From Nitrosomonadales bacterium (lineage in GTDB: Bacteria > Pseudomonadota > Gammaproteobacteria > Burkholderiales > Sulfuricellaceae): DNA of 16,104 bases. Position 1 is the first letter of the stretch, and the number at the start of each line of letters is the position of its first letter. The notes under the pieces are model-generated. The model was not told the DNA's origin. It was given only the letters and a program-made list of their open reading frames with translations, and searched no databases. The DNA is taken from contig PQAG01000188.1 in NCBI GenBank assembly GCA_003104895.1, positions 26,163 to 42,266 of the forward strand, written 5' to 3'. The position numbers and the translations under genes are program-made. Shown piece by piece: positions 1 to 7,328 of the stretch.

Positions 1-410
1 AAATTATTTTCCTCCAGCCGCGTTTCATAGCCGACAGGCTTGGTCAGATTCATCACCAGCCGGGTTCGATTGCCCGCCTGAACAATATTCAAAGTACGAA
101 GCGTACCCTCACCGACCTCCATGGAATTCTTGCCCAGGGCATTTCCCGTCCCGGGAAAATCAAGAGCAATGCGCGGAGGATTATTGGTCGTAAAACCTGC
201 AGGAGGCGATGACAAGGGCTTTTTCAGCGTCACCTTGACTTCAATCTTGCCGCCCTGCAGAGCCGAGTAGGAGATTTTTTCGATATTGTTTTGTGCGCCT
301 GTTGCATCCCCACCCCCATCAGCAGCGCCAGCCGCCAGAGCCGTGAGTGAAAAAAGTACAGCGCAGGCCATACGGAACATTGGTTTAATCATCAATCTCG
401 CTGTCGTCAT
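1..410 (-). CDS. pilQ: Type IV pilus secretin PilQ, N-terminal part (truncated by window edge)
   Basis: PilQ forms the outer-membrane secretin ring through which type IV pili leave the cell. Only the first 136 codons are here; the gene continues beyond base 1. The ATG at 408-410 is preceded by an AGAGGG Shine-Dalgarno four bases upstream and lies 8 bases after the pilP stop, which supports this start. The product has a Sec signal peptide (hydrophobic core around residues 15-29, likely cleaved near Ala29-Ala30). From about residue 42 it has the beta-rich pattern of an AMIN domain (ISYSALQGGKIEVKV... then PRIALDFPG), the peptidoglycan-binding domain at the N-terminus of PilQ proteins. The secretin domain itself is not visible. 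Its position as last of five pilM-Q genes makes the assignment firm. Later in-frame ATGs (codons 7 and 11) are alternative starts but have no better ribosome site. Confidence 0.93.
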   Translation of the reverse strand, partial: MTTARLMIKPMFRMACAVLFSLTALAAGAADGGGDATGAQNNIEKISYSALQGGKIEVKVTLKKPLSSPPAGFTTNNPPRIALDFPGTGNALGKNSMEVGEGTLRTLNIVQAGNRTRLVMNLTKPVGYETRLEENN

Positions 411-418
411 GGCGCCCT

Positions 419-958
419 CTATTTCTTCTGTTGACCTGTAGCCGATTCCTCGACCAGGGTGACACTGCCCTGCTTTTCGCTCCATTCACCCGCGCTATCC
501 TCAATGACTTCCGTCAATTGAACTTCTGACTCGCTCACGCTGGTGACCTTACCAAAATTCACACCCATGTAATTGCCCACCTTCACGCGATGAAGGCTAT
601 TGTCCGGCGCCTTGATCAGGGCATACATCAGTTTATTCTGTTGTAATGTTCCCACCATCTTGAGCTTCTCCAACTCATATGACTCGAGAGGTTCCTTGCG
701 GCGATTCAGATCTGGCTGAAGCCCCCCGCCGCCGCTCCCCACGTTATTCGAGGCCTTTAGCTTGCGTGGCTTGAATGGTTCCGGCAGGTCAAAAGCTGCG
801 TATGCGAAGGGTTCATATGGCTTGACCTCAGGCAAGGGTTCAACCTTGCCTCTCATCCCCTGACCCGCATCACGAACAAACTGGTCAAGATCATCATGCG
901 GCCCGCCACTGCAACCAAGCATTCCCGCCGACAAGGCGGCCATGATCAGCCATCTCAT
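419..958 (-). CDS. pilP: Type IV pilus assembly lipoprotein PilP
   Basis: PilP is the inner-membrane-anchored lipoprotein that links the PilN/PilO heterodimer to the secretin PilQ across the periplasm. The 179-residue product starts with a short hydrophobic signal and a lipobox-like MLGC, with Cys16 as the predicted lipidated residue (Met at -3 is unusual but tolerated). Residues about 20-85 are Pro-, Gly- and charge-rich, as expected for the extended PilP linker, with a GSGGGG tract near residue 74. From about residue 90 (LESYELEKLKMVGTL) the compact beta-domain follows, including the HRVKVGNYMG segment typical of PilP. The ATG overlaps the pilO stop by 4 bases (tcat at 955-958), so it is probably translationally coupled. 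Length and order match the family. Confidence 0.95.
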   Translation of the reverse strand: MRWLIMAALSAGMLGCSGGPHDDLDQFVRDAGQGMRGKVEPLPEVKPYEPFAYAAFDLPEPFKPRKLKASNNVGSGGGGLQPDLNRRKEPLESYELEKLKMVGTLQQNKLMYALIKAPDNSLHRVKVGNYMGVNFGKVTSVSESEVQLTEVIEDSAGEWSEKQGSVTLVEESATGQQKK

Positions 959-1602
959 TTCTTAGCCCCCCCAGCACCTTTTTTCTTGGCATCTGCGGCT
1001 GCCTTTTTCTGGGCATTGATTTCTTCTTCATCCAGATAACGGTAAGTTTTGGCAACTGCATCCATCGTCAGGCGTCCATCTTTTGCTGCTTCGATTTTGA
1101 TGTCGTTCAGCGTCACGATCCTGGGCATCTTGGCAATGTCGCTCGCAAAATGGCCTAAATCATGATAAGCGCCAGTTACCTTGATCGTCACTGGAAGCTG
1201 GGCATAAAACTCGGAAGCTGTTTCGTTTGCTGCAGGCTTGAACAATTCAAATTCCAGCCCTCGGCCCAGGCCGGCCTGGTTGATGTCGACCAGCAGGGCA
1301 TCCATTTCGGACTTGTTCGGCAACTGTTTCAGCAATGCGCCAAATGACTGATCAATTTCCTTGAGCTGCTGGCGATAAGTATCCAGATTAATCGCCTGTT
1401 TCTTTTTGCTCAGAAAAGTTTCGCGCAGCTTCGACTCCTCCTGGCGGACCGTCTCCAGTTGCTCCAGCTGGACGCTCCAGTCAAACCAGTAACCTGCGAA
1501 TATGACAGCAACCAATAGCGCCGCCAGCGCCGCCACTTTTGGCAGAACCGGCCACGCGCCGACATCTTTAAGATTCAAGGTCTTCAAGTCATCAAGGTTC
1601 AT
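955..1602 (-). CDS. pilO: Type IV pilus inner-membrane protein PilO
   Basis: PilO pairs with PilN in the inner membrane to form the alignment subcomplex of the pilus machine. The 215-residue product has a short cytoplasmic N-terminus, one transmembrane helix at about residues 22-42 (VAALAALLVAVIFAGYWF), a periplasmic coiled coil at about 45-95 (Glu/Lys/Gln-rich, ending in LLKQLPNKSEMDALL) and a ferredoxin-like C-terminal domain with the characteristic GLEFELFKPA and YHDLGHFASDIAKMPRIV segments. The C-terminal tail is Lys/Ala-rich. Its ATG overlaps the pilN stop by 4 bases at 1599-1602 and its TGA overlaps the pilP ATG, giving tight coupling on both sides. Confidence 0.96.
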   Translation of the reverse strand: MNLDDLKTLNLKDVGAWPVLPKVAALAALLVAVIFAGYWFDWSVQLEQLETVRQEESKLRETFLSKKKQAINLDTYRQQLKEIDQSFGALLKQLPNKSEMDALLVDINQAGLGRGLEFELFKPAANETASEFYAQLPVTIKVTGAYHDLGHFASDIAKMPRIVTLNDIKIEAAKDGRLTMDAVAKTYRYLDEEEINAQKKAAADAKKKGAGGAKK

Positions 1603-2207
1603 GCCTTCTTATCCTTCTTGGCTGAAGGCGGTGTATTCTTGCTATCAACGCCCTCTACTGGCTTTGGAGACGAAAGCTTGATATTCAGAGTAAATTCACT
1701 GACCCGCATGTTGTTCAGCATGACGGCCTTGGTTTCGACCAAACCGGGTTCCTCCAGCCACTCGGATGAATCCAGATTGCGCATCAGTGAGGCCACTCTG
1801 GCATTCGATTGGGCGTAACCAACAAGCTTGACGTTGTTATCTTTCTGTTCTATCGATTTCAAGTAAACGCCGTCAGGCAATTGGCGAACCAGCTGATCCA
1901 GCAAGTGAACCACTTGCGAACGATTCGACTGCAAGGCTTCAACAACTTTCTTTCGCTCCAAAAGAGCTGTTGTTTTCTCCTTGAGCACCTTGATTTCCTC
2001 TATCTCCTTGTCCAGCTTGGTGATTTCGGCCTTCAGGAAGACATTGCGCCCTTCCTGGCTGGATATCTTGGCGGCGATGAAGGTATGCCCCGCCATTGCC
2101 ACAACAGCGCCAAGACCCAAAGTCATCGCAGCCAGAAGAATGAACTGCCGCTGACGGGCCGCGCGCTTTTGCTCGCGATGCGGAAGAAGATTGATGCGGA
2201 CTGTCAT
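1599..2207 (-). CDS. pilN: Type IV pilus inner-membrane protein PilN
   Basis: PilN is the partner of PilO; its short cytoplasmic tail carries the INLLP motif that docks into the actin-like protein PilM. Here INLLPHRE lies at residues 5-12, followed by basic residues, a transmembrane helix at about 23-45 (ILLAAMTLGLGAVVAMAGHTF) and a periplasmic coiled coil (about 50-90, Lys/Glu-rich). The C-terminal domain includes LVRQLPDGVYLKSIEQK, typical of the family. I chose the ATG at 2205-2207 (202 aa) because it forms an ATGA overlap with the pilM stop and has a GGAG ribosome site 9 bases upstream. An in-frame GTG at 2237 would add 10 residues and extend the overlap with pilM to 34 bases, and is less likely. 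Confidence 0.95.
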   Translation of the reverse strand: MTVRINLLPHREQKRAARQRQFILLAAMTLGLGAVVAMAGHTFIAAKISSQEGRNVFLKAEITKLDKEIEEIKVLKEKTTALLERKKVVEALQSNRSQVVHLLDQLVRQLPDGVYLKSIEQKDNNVKLVGYAQSNARVASLMRNLDSSEWLEEPGLVETKAVMLNNMRVSEFTLNIKLSSPKPVEGVDSKNTPPSAKKDKKA

Positions 2208-3277
2208 GAATCGAATCTCCGCAAAGCCAAGCCGCACGCTATCATCAAAGCCGGTGCGTCGGCGGTGAGTTGCTTGGGTTTAACACGGGAAGACAGCGCC
2301 ATATTGGCAAAAGGATTGGCAATCATGGTGCTGACCTGGGTACGGGCAGCCACCACTTCGTCCAATCCCTGAATCATGGCGCAACCACCTGCAAGAAGAA
2401 TATGATCAACCCGGTTGAACTGGGTAGAGGAAAAGAAGAATTGCAAGGCTCGCGCCACTTCCAGAGCCAGCGTATCCATGAAAGGCTGAAGCGTTTCAGC
2501 CTCGTAAGTATCAGGCAGACCGCCCTGGCGCTTGGCAATATCAGCTTCTTCCGAGGACAGGCTGTAGCGGCGCTGAATTTCCTGCGTCAGGTGATTTCCG
2601 CCGAAGCTCTGTTCACGTAAATATACTGACTGGTTATCGTGCAACACGTTAATGTGGGTCATGGCTGCGCCGATATCCACAATGGCAACGGTCTGCCCCC
2701 GGCCGCCGCCCGGAAGCTGCCGTGCAATCTGGTCATATGCCAGCTGAGTTGCATAGGATTCGACATCCATCACGAGCGGCTTGAGACCGGCAGCCTCTGC
2801 GGCAGCCACCCGGTCATCCACTTTTTCCTTGCGCGAAGCCGCGATCAGGAGCTCAACCTCCTCCGGGTTATTTGGGTTGGGCCCAATAATCTGAAAGTCC
2901 AGATTCACTTCGTCCAGCGCAAAGGGAATGTACTGGTTGGCCTCTGCTTCAACCTGATACTCAAGTTCCTGATCGCGCAGCCCAGCCTGGACAACAATTT
3001 TTTTGGTAATGACCGCTGCCGAAGGGAGCGCCAGGGCAACATTCTTGATGCGCGTCCCCATCTTCTTCCATGCGCGCCTGAGGGTTTCGCCAACCACTTC
3101 CAGGTTGACGATATTGCCATCCACGACCGCATCCTTGGGCAGCAATTCAATCGCGTATCGCTCAACGCGGTAAAGATCCTTGCCCGCTTCCGCAAGCTCG
3201 ACCATCTTTACCGAAGAGGAACTAATGTCTACCCCAATGAGTGGCGGCGACTTGGCTTCCAGAAAATCGAATCGCAA
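2204..3277 (-). CDS. pilM: Type IV pilus actin-like ATPase PilM
   Basis: PilM is a cytoplasmic FtsA/actin-like protein that binds the N-terminal tail of PilN and anchors the alignment complex. The 357-residue product has the actin-fold nucleotide-binding signatures: GVDISSSSVKMVEL at about 15-28 (phosphate 1), AIVDIGAAMTHINV around residue 200 (phosphate 2), and ILLAGGCAMIQGL near residue 295 (adenosine site). The start is a TTG at 3275-3277. No ATG or GTG lies between it and the in-frame TAA upstream, and an AGGGGA-like ribosome site lies about 7 bases before it. It is the first gene of the pilMNOPQ operon and is divergent from mrcA. Confidence 0.95.
   Translation of the reverse strand: MRFDFLEAKSPPLIGVDISSSSVKMVELAEAGKDLYRVERYAIELLPKDAVVDGNIVNLEVVGETLRRAWKKMGTRIKNVALALPSAAVITKKIVVQAGLRDQELEYQVEAEANQYIPFALDEVNLDFQIIGPNPNNPEEVELLIAASRKEKVDDRVAAAEAAGLKPLVMDVESYATQLAYDQIARQLPGGGRGQTVAIVDIGAAMTHINVLHDNQSVYLREQSFGGNHLTQEIQRRYSLSSEEADIAKRQGGLPDTYEAETLQPFMDTLALEVARALQFFFSSTQFNRVDHILLAGGCAMIQGLDEVVAARTQVSTMIANPFANMALSSRVKPKQLTADAPALMIACGLALRRFDS
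2217..2220 (-). promoter_or_regulatory. Ribosome binding site deciding the pilN start
   Basis: GGAG on the minus strand, 9 bases upstream of the ATG at 2205-2207, inside the end of pilM. It supports the shorter pilN over the GTG start at 2237. Confidence 0.6.
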
Positions 3278-3333
3278 GTAAATTTCCCCTTCCGCATAGC
3301 CCAGTTATAAGCGATACGTATAATTTACATTAA

Positions 3334-3362
3334 ATGCTATCAGCAACTTTAAATAGTGTAAA
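3334..3362 (-). promoter_or_regulatory. Possible sigma-70 promoter for pilMNOPQ
   Basis: On the minus strand TTTACA (3357-3362) and TAGCAT (3334-3339) are separated by 17 bases, 5/6 and 4/6 matches to the -35 and -10 consensus. Transcription would begin near 3327, about 50 bases before the pilM TTG. A second pair, TTGCTG and TTATAC also 17 bases apart, lies slightly downstream, so the exact start is uncertain. Confidence 0.4.
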
Positions 3363-3379
3363 CAAATTTTGTGCAAGTT

Positions 3380-3408
3380 TTCTTTTTCCGGAGGTTACCA
3401 TCTATAAT
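3380..3408 (+). promoter_or_regulatory. Possible sigma-70 promoter for mrcA
   Basis: A perfect TATAAT (3403-3408) lies about 40 bases before the mrcA ATG, giving a short leader. The -35 position (TTCTTT at 3380-3385, 17-base spacer) is poor, so the promoter rests on the -10 element and the divergent gene layout. Confidence 0.4.
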
Positions 3409-3449
3409 CAACGCACTTAATTACACTCATGTTATAGAAAATTTCAATT

Positions 3450-5786
3450 ATGATCCTCCGTTGGTGGCACTACACCCTCCTTGTAGTGCTTGCAGGCGGC
3501 CTGTTAGCAGCAACCCTGGTCGCGCTGATCGTCACTTTGATTTACCCCCAGTTACCCTCCCTGGAAATCCTGACCGACTACCAGCCAAAAATCCCGCTGC
3601 GTGTTTACACTTCAGATGGCGCGCTCATTGGCGAGTTTGGTGAGGAGCGGCGTGCACTGATCAAAATCCGGGACGTTCCCGCCACGATGCGCCAGGCGAT
3701 TCTTGCCGCAGAGGATGACCGCTTCTACCAGCATGGCGGCGTCGACTACATGGGCGTGGCTCGTGCCGCTGTTGCCAACCTCACCGCCGGTGGTGCGCGC
3801 GAGGGCGCAAGTACGATTACCATGCAGGTTGCCCGCAACTTCTTTCTCTCCAGCGAAAAGACCCTGACGCGCAAATTGAGCGAAGTCATGCTGGCGATGA
3901 AAATCGAACATAACCTGTCCAAAGACCAGATCCTCGAGCTTTATATCAACCAGATCTACCTCGGACAGCGGGCTTATGGTTTTGCTGCAGCATCCCAGCT
4001 TTATTTCGGCAAGCCGCTCGCCCAGCTCAGCATTGCCGAATCAGCCATGCTCGCTGGCCTCCCCAAGGCGCCATCACGCTACAATCCGGTGGTCAACCCA
4101 AAGCGCGCCAAGATTCGCCAGCAATATGTTTTGAAGCGCATGCATAACCTGGGCTTCATCAAAGACAATGAATTTCAGGCCGCACTGCAACAACCGCTGC
4201 ACATACGCCACGACCTGCAGGTAGCCGAGGTCAGAGCCGACCACATTGCCGAACTGGTACGGCAGAATCTGTTCGAGCGCTACCACGATCAAATTTACAG
4301 CAGTGGCATCAAGGTCTACACCACCCTGCGCCGCGCAGATCAGGAAGCAGCCAACCTTGCATTGCGCCAGGGGGTGCTGGATTATGACCGTCGTCACGGT
4401 TACCGTGGGCCTGAAGGCTTCGCAGATTTACAGAAAAGCGGTGCAACCATGGATGAAGCCGTGGAGAATGCACTTGAAGATCTGGATGAGGTTGCAGGCC
4501 TGGCGTCAGCCATCGTTCTTGATGCAAATTCAAAAAGAATCCTGGCCTACAACAAGGATGCGGAAAAAATAGAAATCAGTGGCGAAGGACTGCGCTTCGC
4601 ACAAAAATTCCTGGCACCCAGTACTGATGGCAGGCAGCGTCTTCGCCGCGGAGCCATCATCCGGATCATGCGCGACAGCAAAGGAAACTGGCAGATTGCA
4701 CAACTGCCCCAAGCCGAAGCAGCGCTGGTCTCGGTTGACCCCCAAGACGGCGCCATCCGCGCCATGGCTGGCGGCTTTGATTTCAACCGCAACAAGTTCA
4801 ACCATGTTACGCAGGCATGGCGCCAGCCAGGGTCCAGCTTCAAGCCGTTCATCTATTCTGCCGCGCTGGAAAAGGGTTTTACCCCTGCAACGATAATCAA
4901 CGACGCTCCGCTTTCCCTGCCAGGCGGCGAGGCCGGCGAACCGTGGGAACCCAAAAACTACGATGGCACTTACGACGGCCCCATCCGCATGCGCACTGCC
5001 CTCACCAAATCCAAGAACATGGTTTCCATCCGCATCCTGCAGTCCATCACGCCGGCATATGCTCAGGATTACATTACCCGCTTCGGCTTTGGCGCCGCCC
5101 AGCACCCACTCTACCTCACCATGGCATTGGGCGCCGGATCCGTCACACCGCTACAGATGGTGGCAGGTTATTCCATCTTTGCAAATGGCGGCTATCGCGT
5201 TCAGCCCTATTTCATTGACCGCATAGTTGACGCCCGTGGAACGGTGCTCACACAAAGCAAACCGGCGCGTGCCGGAGAATCCGCGGAGCGCGTGATAGAT
5301 GCCCGCAATGCCTTCATCATGACCAGCATGATGCAGGATGTGATTCGTCAGGGCACCGCCACCAGAGCGATGCAACTTGGCCGCCACGACCTTGCGGGAA
5401 AAACAGGCACCACCAACGACCAGATCGACGCCTGGTTCTGCGGCTTCAACTCCAGACTGGTTGCGGTTACCTGGATCGGCTTTGACCTTCCGCGTTCGCT
5501 TGGCGGCAACGAAACCGGCGGCCATGCAGCCTTGCCAATCTGGATCAGCTATATGGGGAAGGCGTTAAAGAACGCCCCGGAAAGCGACTATCCTGTACCG
5601 GAAGGCGTCAGCGTCATCAAAATCAATCCTGAAAATGGCCAAGCCACTGAAGCCAATGGCATCCCGGAATTTTTCTATCAGGAATTCCCCCCCCCCGCCC
5701 AGAGCACGTGGGACATGTGGGGTGACGAATCCGGCAACATCATGGGGGGCAAGAGCACAGACGAAATCAGGAGCCAATTGTTCTAG
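3450..5786 (+). CDS. mrcA: Bifunctional penicillin-binding protein 1A (class A PBP)
   Basis: This inner-membrane enzyme polymerises lipid II into glycan strands (glycosyltransferase, GT51) and cross-links the peptides (transpeptidase). The 778-residue product has an N-terminal transmembrane anchor at about 8-33. The GT51 domain contains the EDDRFYQH motif with catalytic Glu88 and GASTITMQ at 119-126, then RKLSEVMLA and the ELYINQIYLG block. A linker with an OB-like insertion spans roughly 270-420. The transpeptidase motifs are SSFK (nucleophile Ser462, Lys465), SKN (521-523) and KTG (651-653). All catalytic residues are present. The gene is divergent from pilM, an arrangement I know from gamma- and betaproteobacteria. 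No strong Shine-Dalgarno precedes the ATG. The 3' end carries a run of ten C bases (5687-5696) coding for three prolines. ponA is an equivalent name. Confidence 0.96.
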   Translation: MILRWWHYTLLVVLAGGLLAATLVALIVTLIYPQLPSLEILTDYQPKIPLRVYTSDGALIGEFGEERRALIKIRDVPATMRQAILAAEDDRFYQHGGVDYMGVARAAVANLTAGGAREGASTITMQVARNFFLSSEKTLTRKLSEVMLAMKIEHNLSKDQILELYINQIYLGQRAYGFAAASQLYFGKPLAQLSIAESAMLAGLPKAPSRYNPVVNPKRAKIRQQYVLKRMHNLGFIKDNEFQAALQQPLHIRHDLQVAEVRADHIAELVRQNLFERYHDQIYSSGIKVYTTLRRADQEAANLALRQGVLDYDRRHGYRGPEGFADLQKSGATMDEAVENALEDLDEVAGLASAIVLDANSKRILAYNKDAEKIEISGEGLRFAQKFLAPSTDGRQRLRRGAIIRIMRDSKGNWQIAQLPQAEAALVSVDPQDGAIRAMAGGFDFNRNKFNHVTQAWRQPGSSFKPFIYSAALEKGFTPATIINDAPLSLPGGEAGEPWEPKNYDGTYDGPIRMRTALTKSKNMVSIRILQSITPAYAQDYITRFGFGAAQHPLYLTMALGAGSVTPLQMVAGYSIFANGGYRVQPYFIDRIVDARGTVLTQSKPARAGESAERVIDARNAFIMTSMMQDVIRQGTATRAMQLGRHDLAGKTGTTNDQIDAWFCGFNSRLVAVTWIGFDLPRSLGGNETGGHAALPIWISYMGKALKNAPESDYPVPEGVSVIKINPENGQATEANGIPEFFYQEFPPPAQSTWDMWGDESGNIMGGKSTDEIRSQLF

Positions 5787-5822
5787 GCGCCTGTTCCCGC
5801 GAATTTCAGACTTCACTCCATC

Positions 5823-6491
5823 ATGCTCAAAGACCATTCTCCACAGCGCCGGCAAATGCGCGAGCTGATCGCCCAGACTGCGGCCCGCATGATCGCCGAG
5901 GATGGCATTCAGGATTATGCCCTGGCGAAGCGCAAAGCAGCCCGCCAGCTCGGTGCGGCGGACACCCACAGCCTTCCCTCCAACAGCGAAGTGCAGCAGG
6001 CGCTGCGCTTGCACCAGGAACTGTATCAGAAAGACGAGCAGGCCCTCCGCCTGAGGCAGCTGCGCACCGAGGCCCTGGCCGCCATGCGTCTGCTGGAACG
6101 CTTCAACCCCTATCTGACCGGCTCGGTCCTGACGGGAACTGCGACACGCCACTCAGACATCAATCTCCAGCTTTTCACCGACAGCGCCAAGGAAGTAGAG
6201 CTGTTTCTGCTCAACCGCAACACGCCCTACGAAACCGGCGAGAAACGCTTCAGGCTGAACGACGACGCACTGTCCGTGCCGACATTCACGCTTCAGGGCG
6301 AAACCAGTGAAATCAGGCTGGCTGTTTTCTCAAGCGGGGATTTGCGCAAGTCAGCTTACGACCCGATAGAAGGCAAGCCGCTGGAGCGGGCAAAAATCAA
6401 GCAACTGGAAATGCTCCTGACGGTGGATCCAGCCCCCGGAAACCAATCCCAGGCCTGCGCTGGAAAGCGCCAGGAATCTCAGGCAAAATGA
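5823..6491 (+). CDS. Conserved hypothetical protein with degenerate nucleotidyltransferase-like motif
   Basis: I know this protein type only as an uncharacterised family, recalled from betaproteobacteria. The 222-residue product has no signal peptide or membrane segment and is likely cytoplasmic. Residues 1-45 are basic and helical (RQMRELIAQTAARMIAEDG, then YALAKRKAARQLG); residues 55-97 form a further helical segment. At 100-114 it reads GSVLTGTATRHSDIN, which resembles the GS-x(9-13)-DxD signature of the DNA polymerase beta-like nucleotidyltransferase superfamily. Gly100, Ser101 and Asp112 are kept, but the second carboxylate is Asn114. A beta-rich half follows (DDALSVPTFTL, SEIRLAVFS). 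The degenerate metal site argues for a non-catalytic or altered role. It starts 36 bases after the mrcA stop on the same strand, so co-transcription is likely. There is no clear ribosome site before the ATG; Met12 is an alternative start. The C-terminal 20 residues look disordered. Confidence 0.75.
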   Translation: MLKDHSPQRRQMRELIAQTAARMIAEDGIQDYALAKRKAARQLGAADTHSLPSNSEVQQALRLHQELYQKDEQALRLRQLRTEALAAMRLLERFNPYLTGSVLTGTATRHSDINLQLFTDSAKEVELFLLNRNTPYETGEKRFRLNDDALSVPTFTLQGETSEIRLAVFSSGDLRKSAYDPIEGKPLERAKIKQLEMLLTVDPAPGNQSQACAGKRQESQAK

Positions 6492-6566
6492 TGGCCTTAC
6501 AGCAAAATCCAAACAAACGGGTTCAGGATTGCATCTGGATCCGGAATTAAGCATACAGATGATCGG

Positions 6567-7316
6567 ATGGCAAACCTGCCCCCCCTAACCGAAGCTGTCC
6601 CTGATATCAGCAACTACATGATTCATTCCAGGATGGAGATTGTCTATATCCTGCGCGCCATCCAGCACAAGAATGAACTCGTTACCGCCTATTTCAATCA
6701 GGGCCAGGATTTTATCCTGACCTCCATTGTTGACGTTGATCCGGACCATGGCGCGGTGATCTTCGACTATGGCGCCAATGAACTGCTCAACAAGCGGATT
6801 CTGGAAAGTGACAAGATCATCCTCGTAACCACTCAGGACAAGGTGAAGGTGCAATTCGTAACCGGGCGCATGCAGGAGATCGAGCATCTTGGCCGCCCCG
6901 CCTTCAGGGCCGGGCTTCCGGATGAACTGCTGAAGCTGCAACGGCGCGAGTATTACCGCCTTGCCACGCCGGTAATCAACCCCATCAAATGTTCAATCCC
7001 CAGGCCGGGAAACGGCAGAATCGAGGTGACGATTGCCGACATCAGCCTCGGAGGAATCGCCATTACCCATTACCAGGGGAAACTGCAATTCGAGCTGGGT
7101 GACAGCTTCAAAGCCTGCCGCATCCTCTTGCCGGATATTGGAACCGTCACCACCGACATCGAGATTCGCAATGAGCAGGAAATCACCATGAAGAACGGCG
7201 CCAAAAACCACCGCGCCGGCTGCATGTTCATCGACCTGCACTCAAGCCAGCAAGCCATGATCCAGCGTTACATCATCAAACTGGACCGCGAACGCCGCTC
7301 CATTCTGGCGCAATAG
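6567..7316 (+). CDS. YcgR-like PilZ domain protein (c-di-GMP receptor)
   Basis: The 249-residue product has the two-domain layout of the flagellar brake protein YcgR. An N-terminal YcgR-type beta-barrel spans about 22-120 (MEIVYILRAIQHKNELVTAYF, then FILTSIVDVD). A PilZ domain spans about 122-240. The c-di-GMP-binding residues are intact: RxxxR at Arg127-Arg131 (RREYYR) and DxSxxG at Asp158, Ser160, Gly163 (DISLGG). In enterobacteria YcgR slows the flagellar motor when c-di-GMP is high. No flagellar gene is in this window, so the output here could be flagella, type IV pili or something else. It lies 75 bases after the hypothetical protein gene and converges on hemB. Codons 4-6 include a run of seven C bases. 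No strong ribosome site is seen, and ATG codon 18 is a weaker alternative start. Confidence 0.88.
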   Translation: MANLPPLTEAVPDISNYMIHSRMEIVYILRAIQHKNELVTAYFNQGQDFILTSIVDVDPDHGAVIFDYGANELLNKRILESDKIILVTTQDKVKVQFVTGRMQEIEHLGRPAFRAGLPDELLKLQRREYYRLATPVINPIKCSIPRPGNGRIEVTIADISLGGIAITHYQGKLQFELGDSFKACRILLPDIGTVTTDIEIRNEQEITMKNGAKNHRAGCMFIDLHSSQQAMIQRYIIKLDRERRSILAQ

Positions 7317-7320
7317 CGCC
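7307..7320. terminator. Short GC hairpin between convergent genes
   Basis: GGCGC (7307-7311), an AATA loop and GCGCC (7316-7320) form a perfect 5 bp stem that overlaps the stop codon of the PilZ gene and lies 8 bases beyond the hemB stop. There is no T-run on either side, so factor-independent termination is doubtful, but it is the only hairpin I see at this junction. Confidence 0.3.
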
Positions 7321-7328
7321 TGGCAAGA

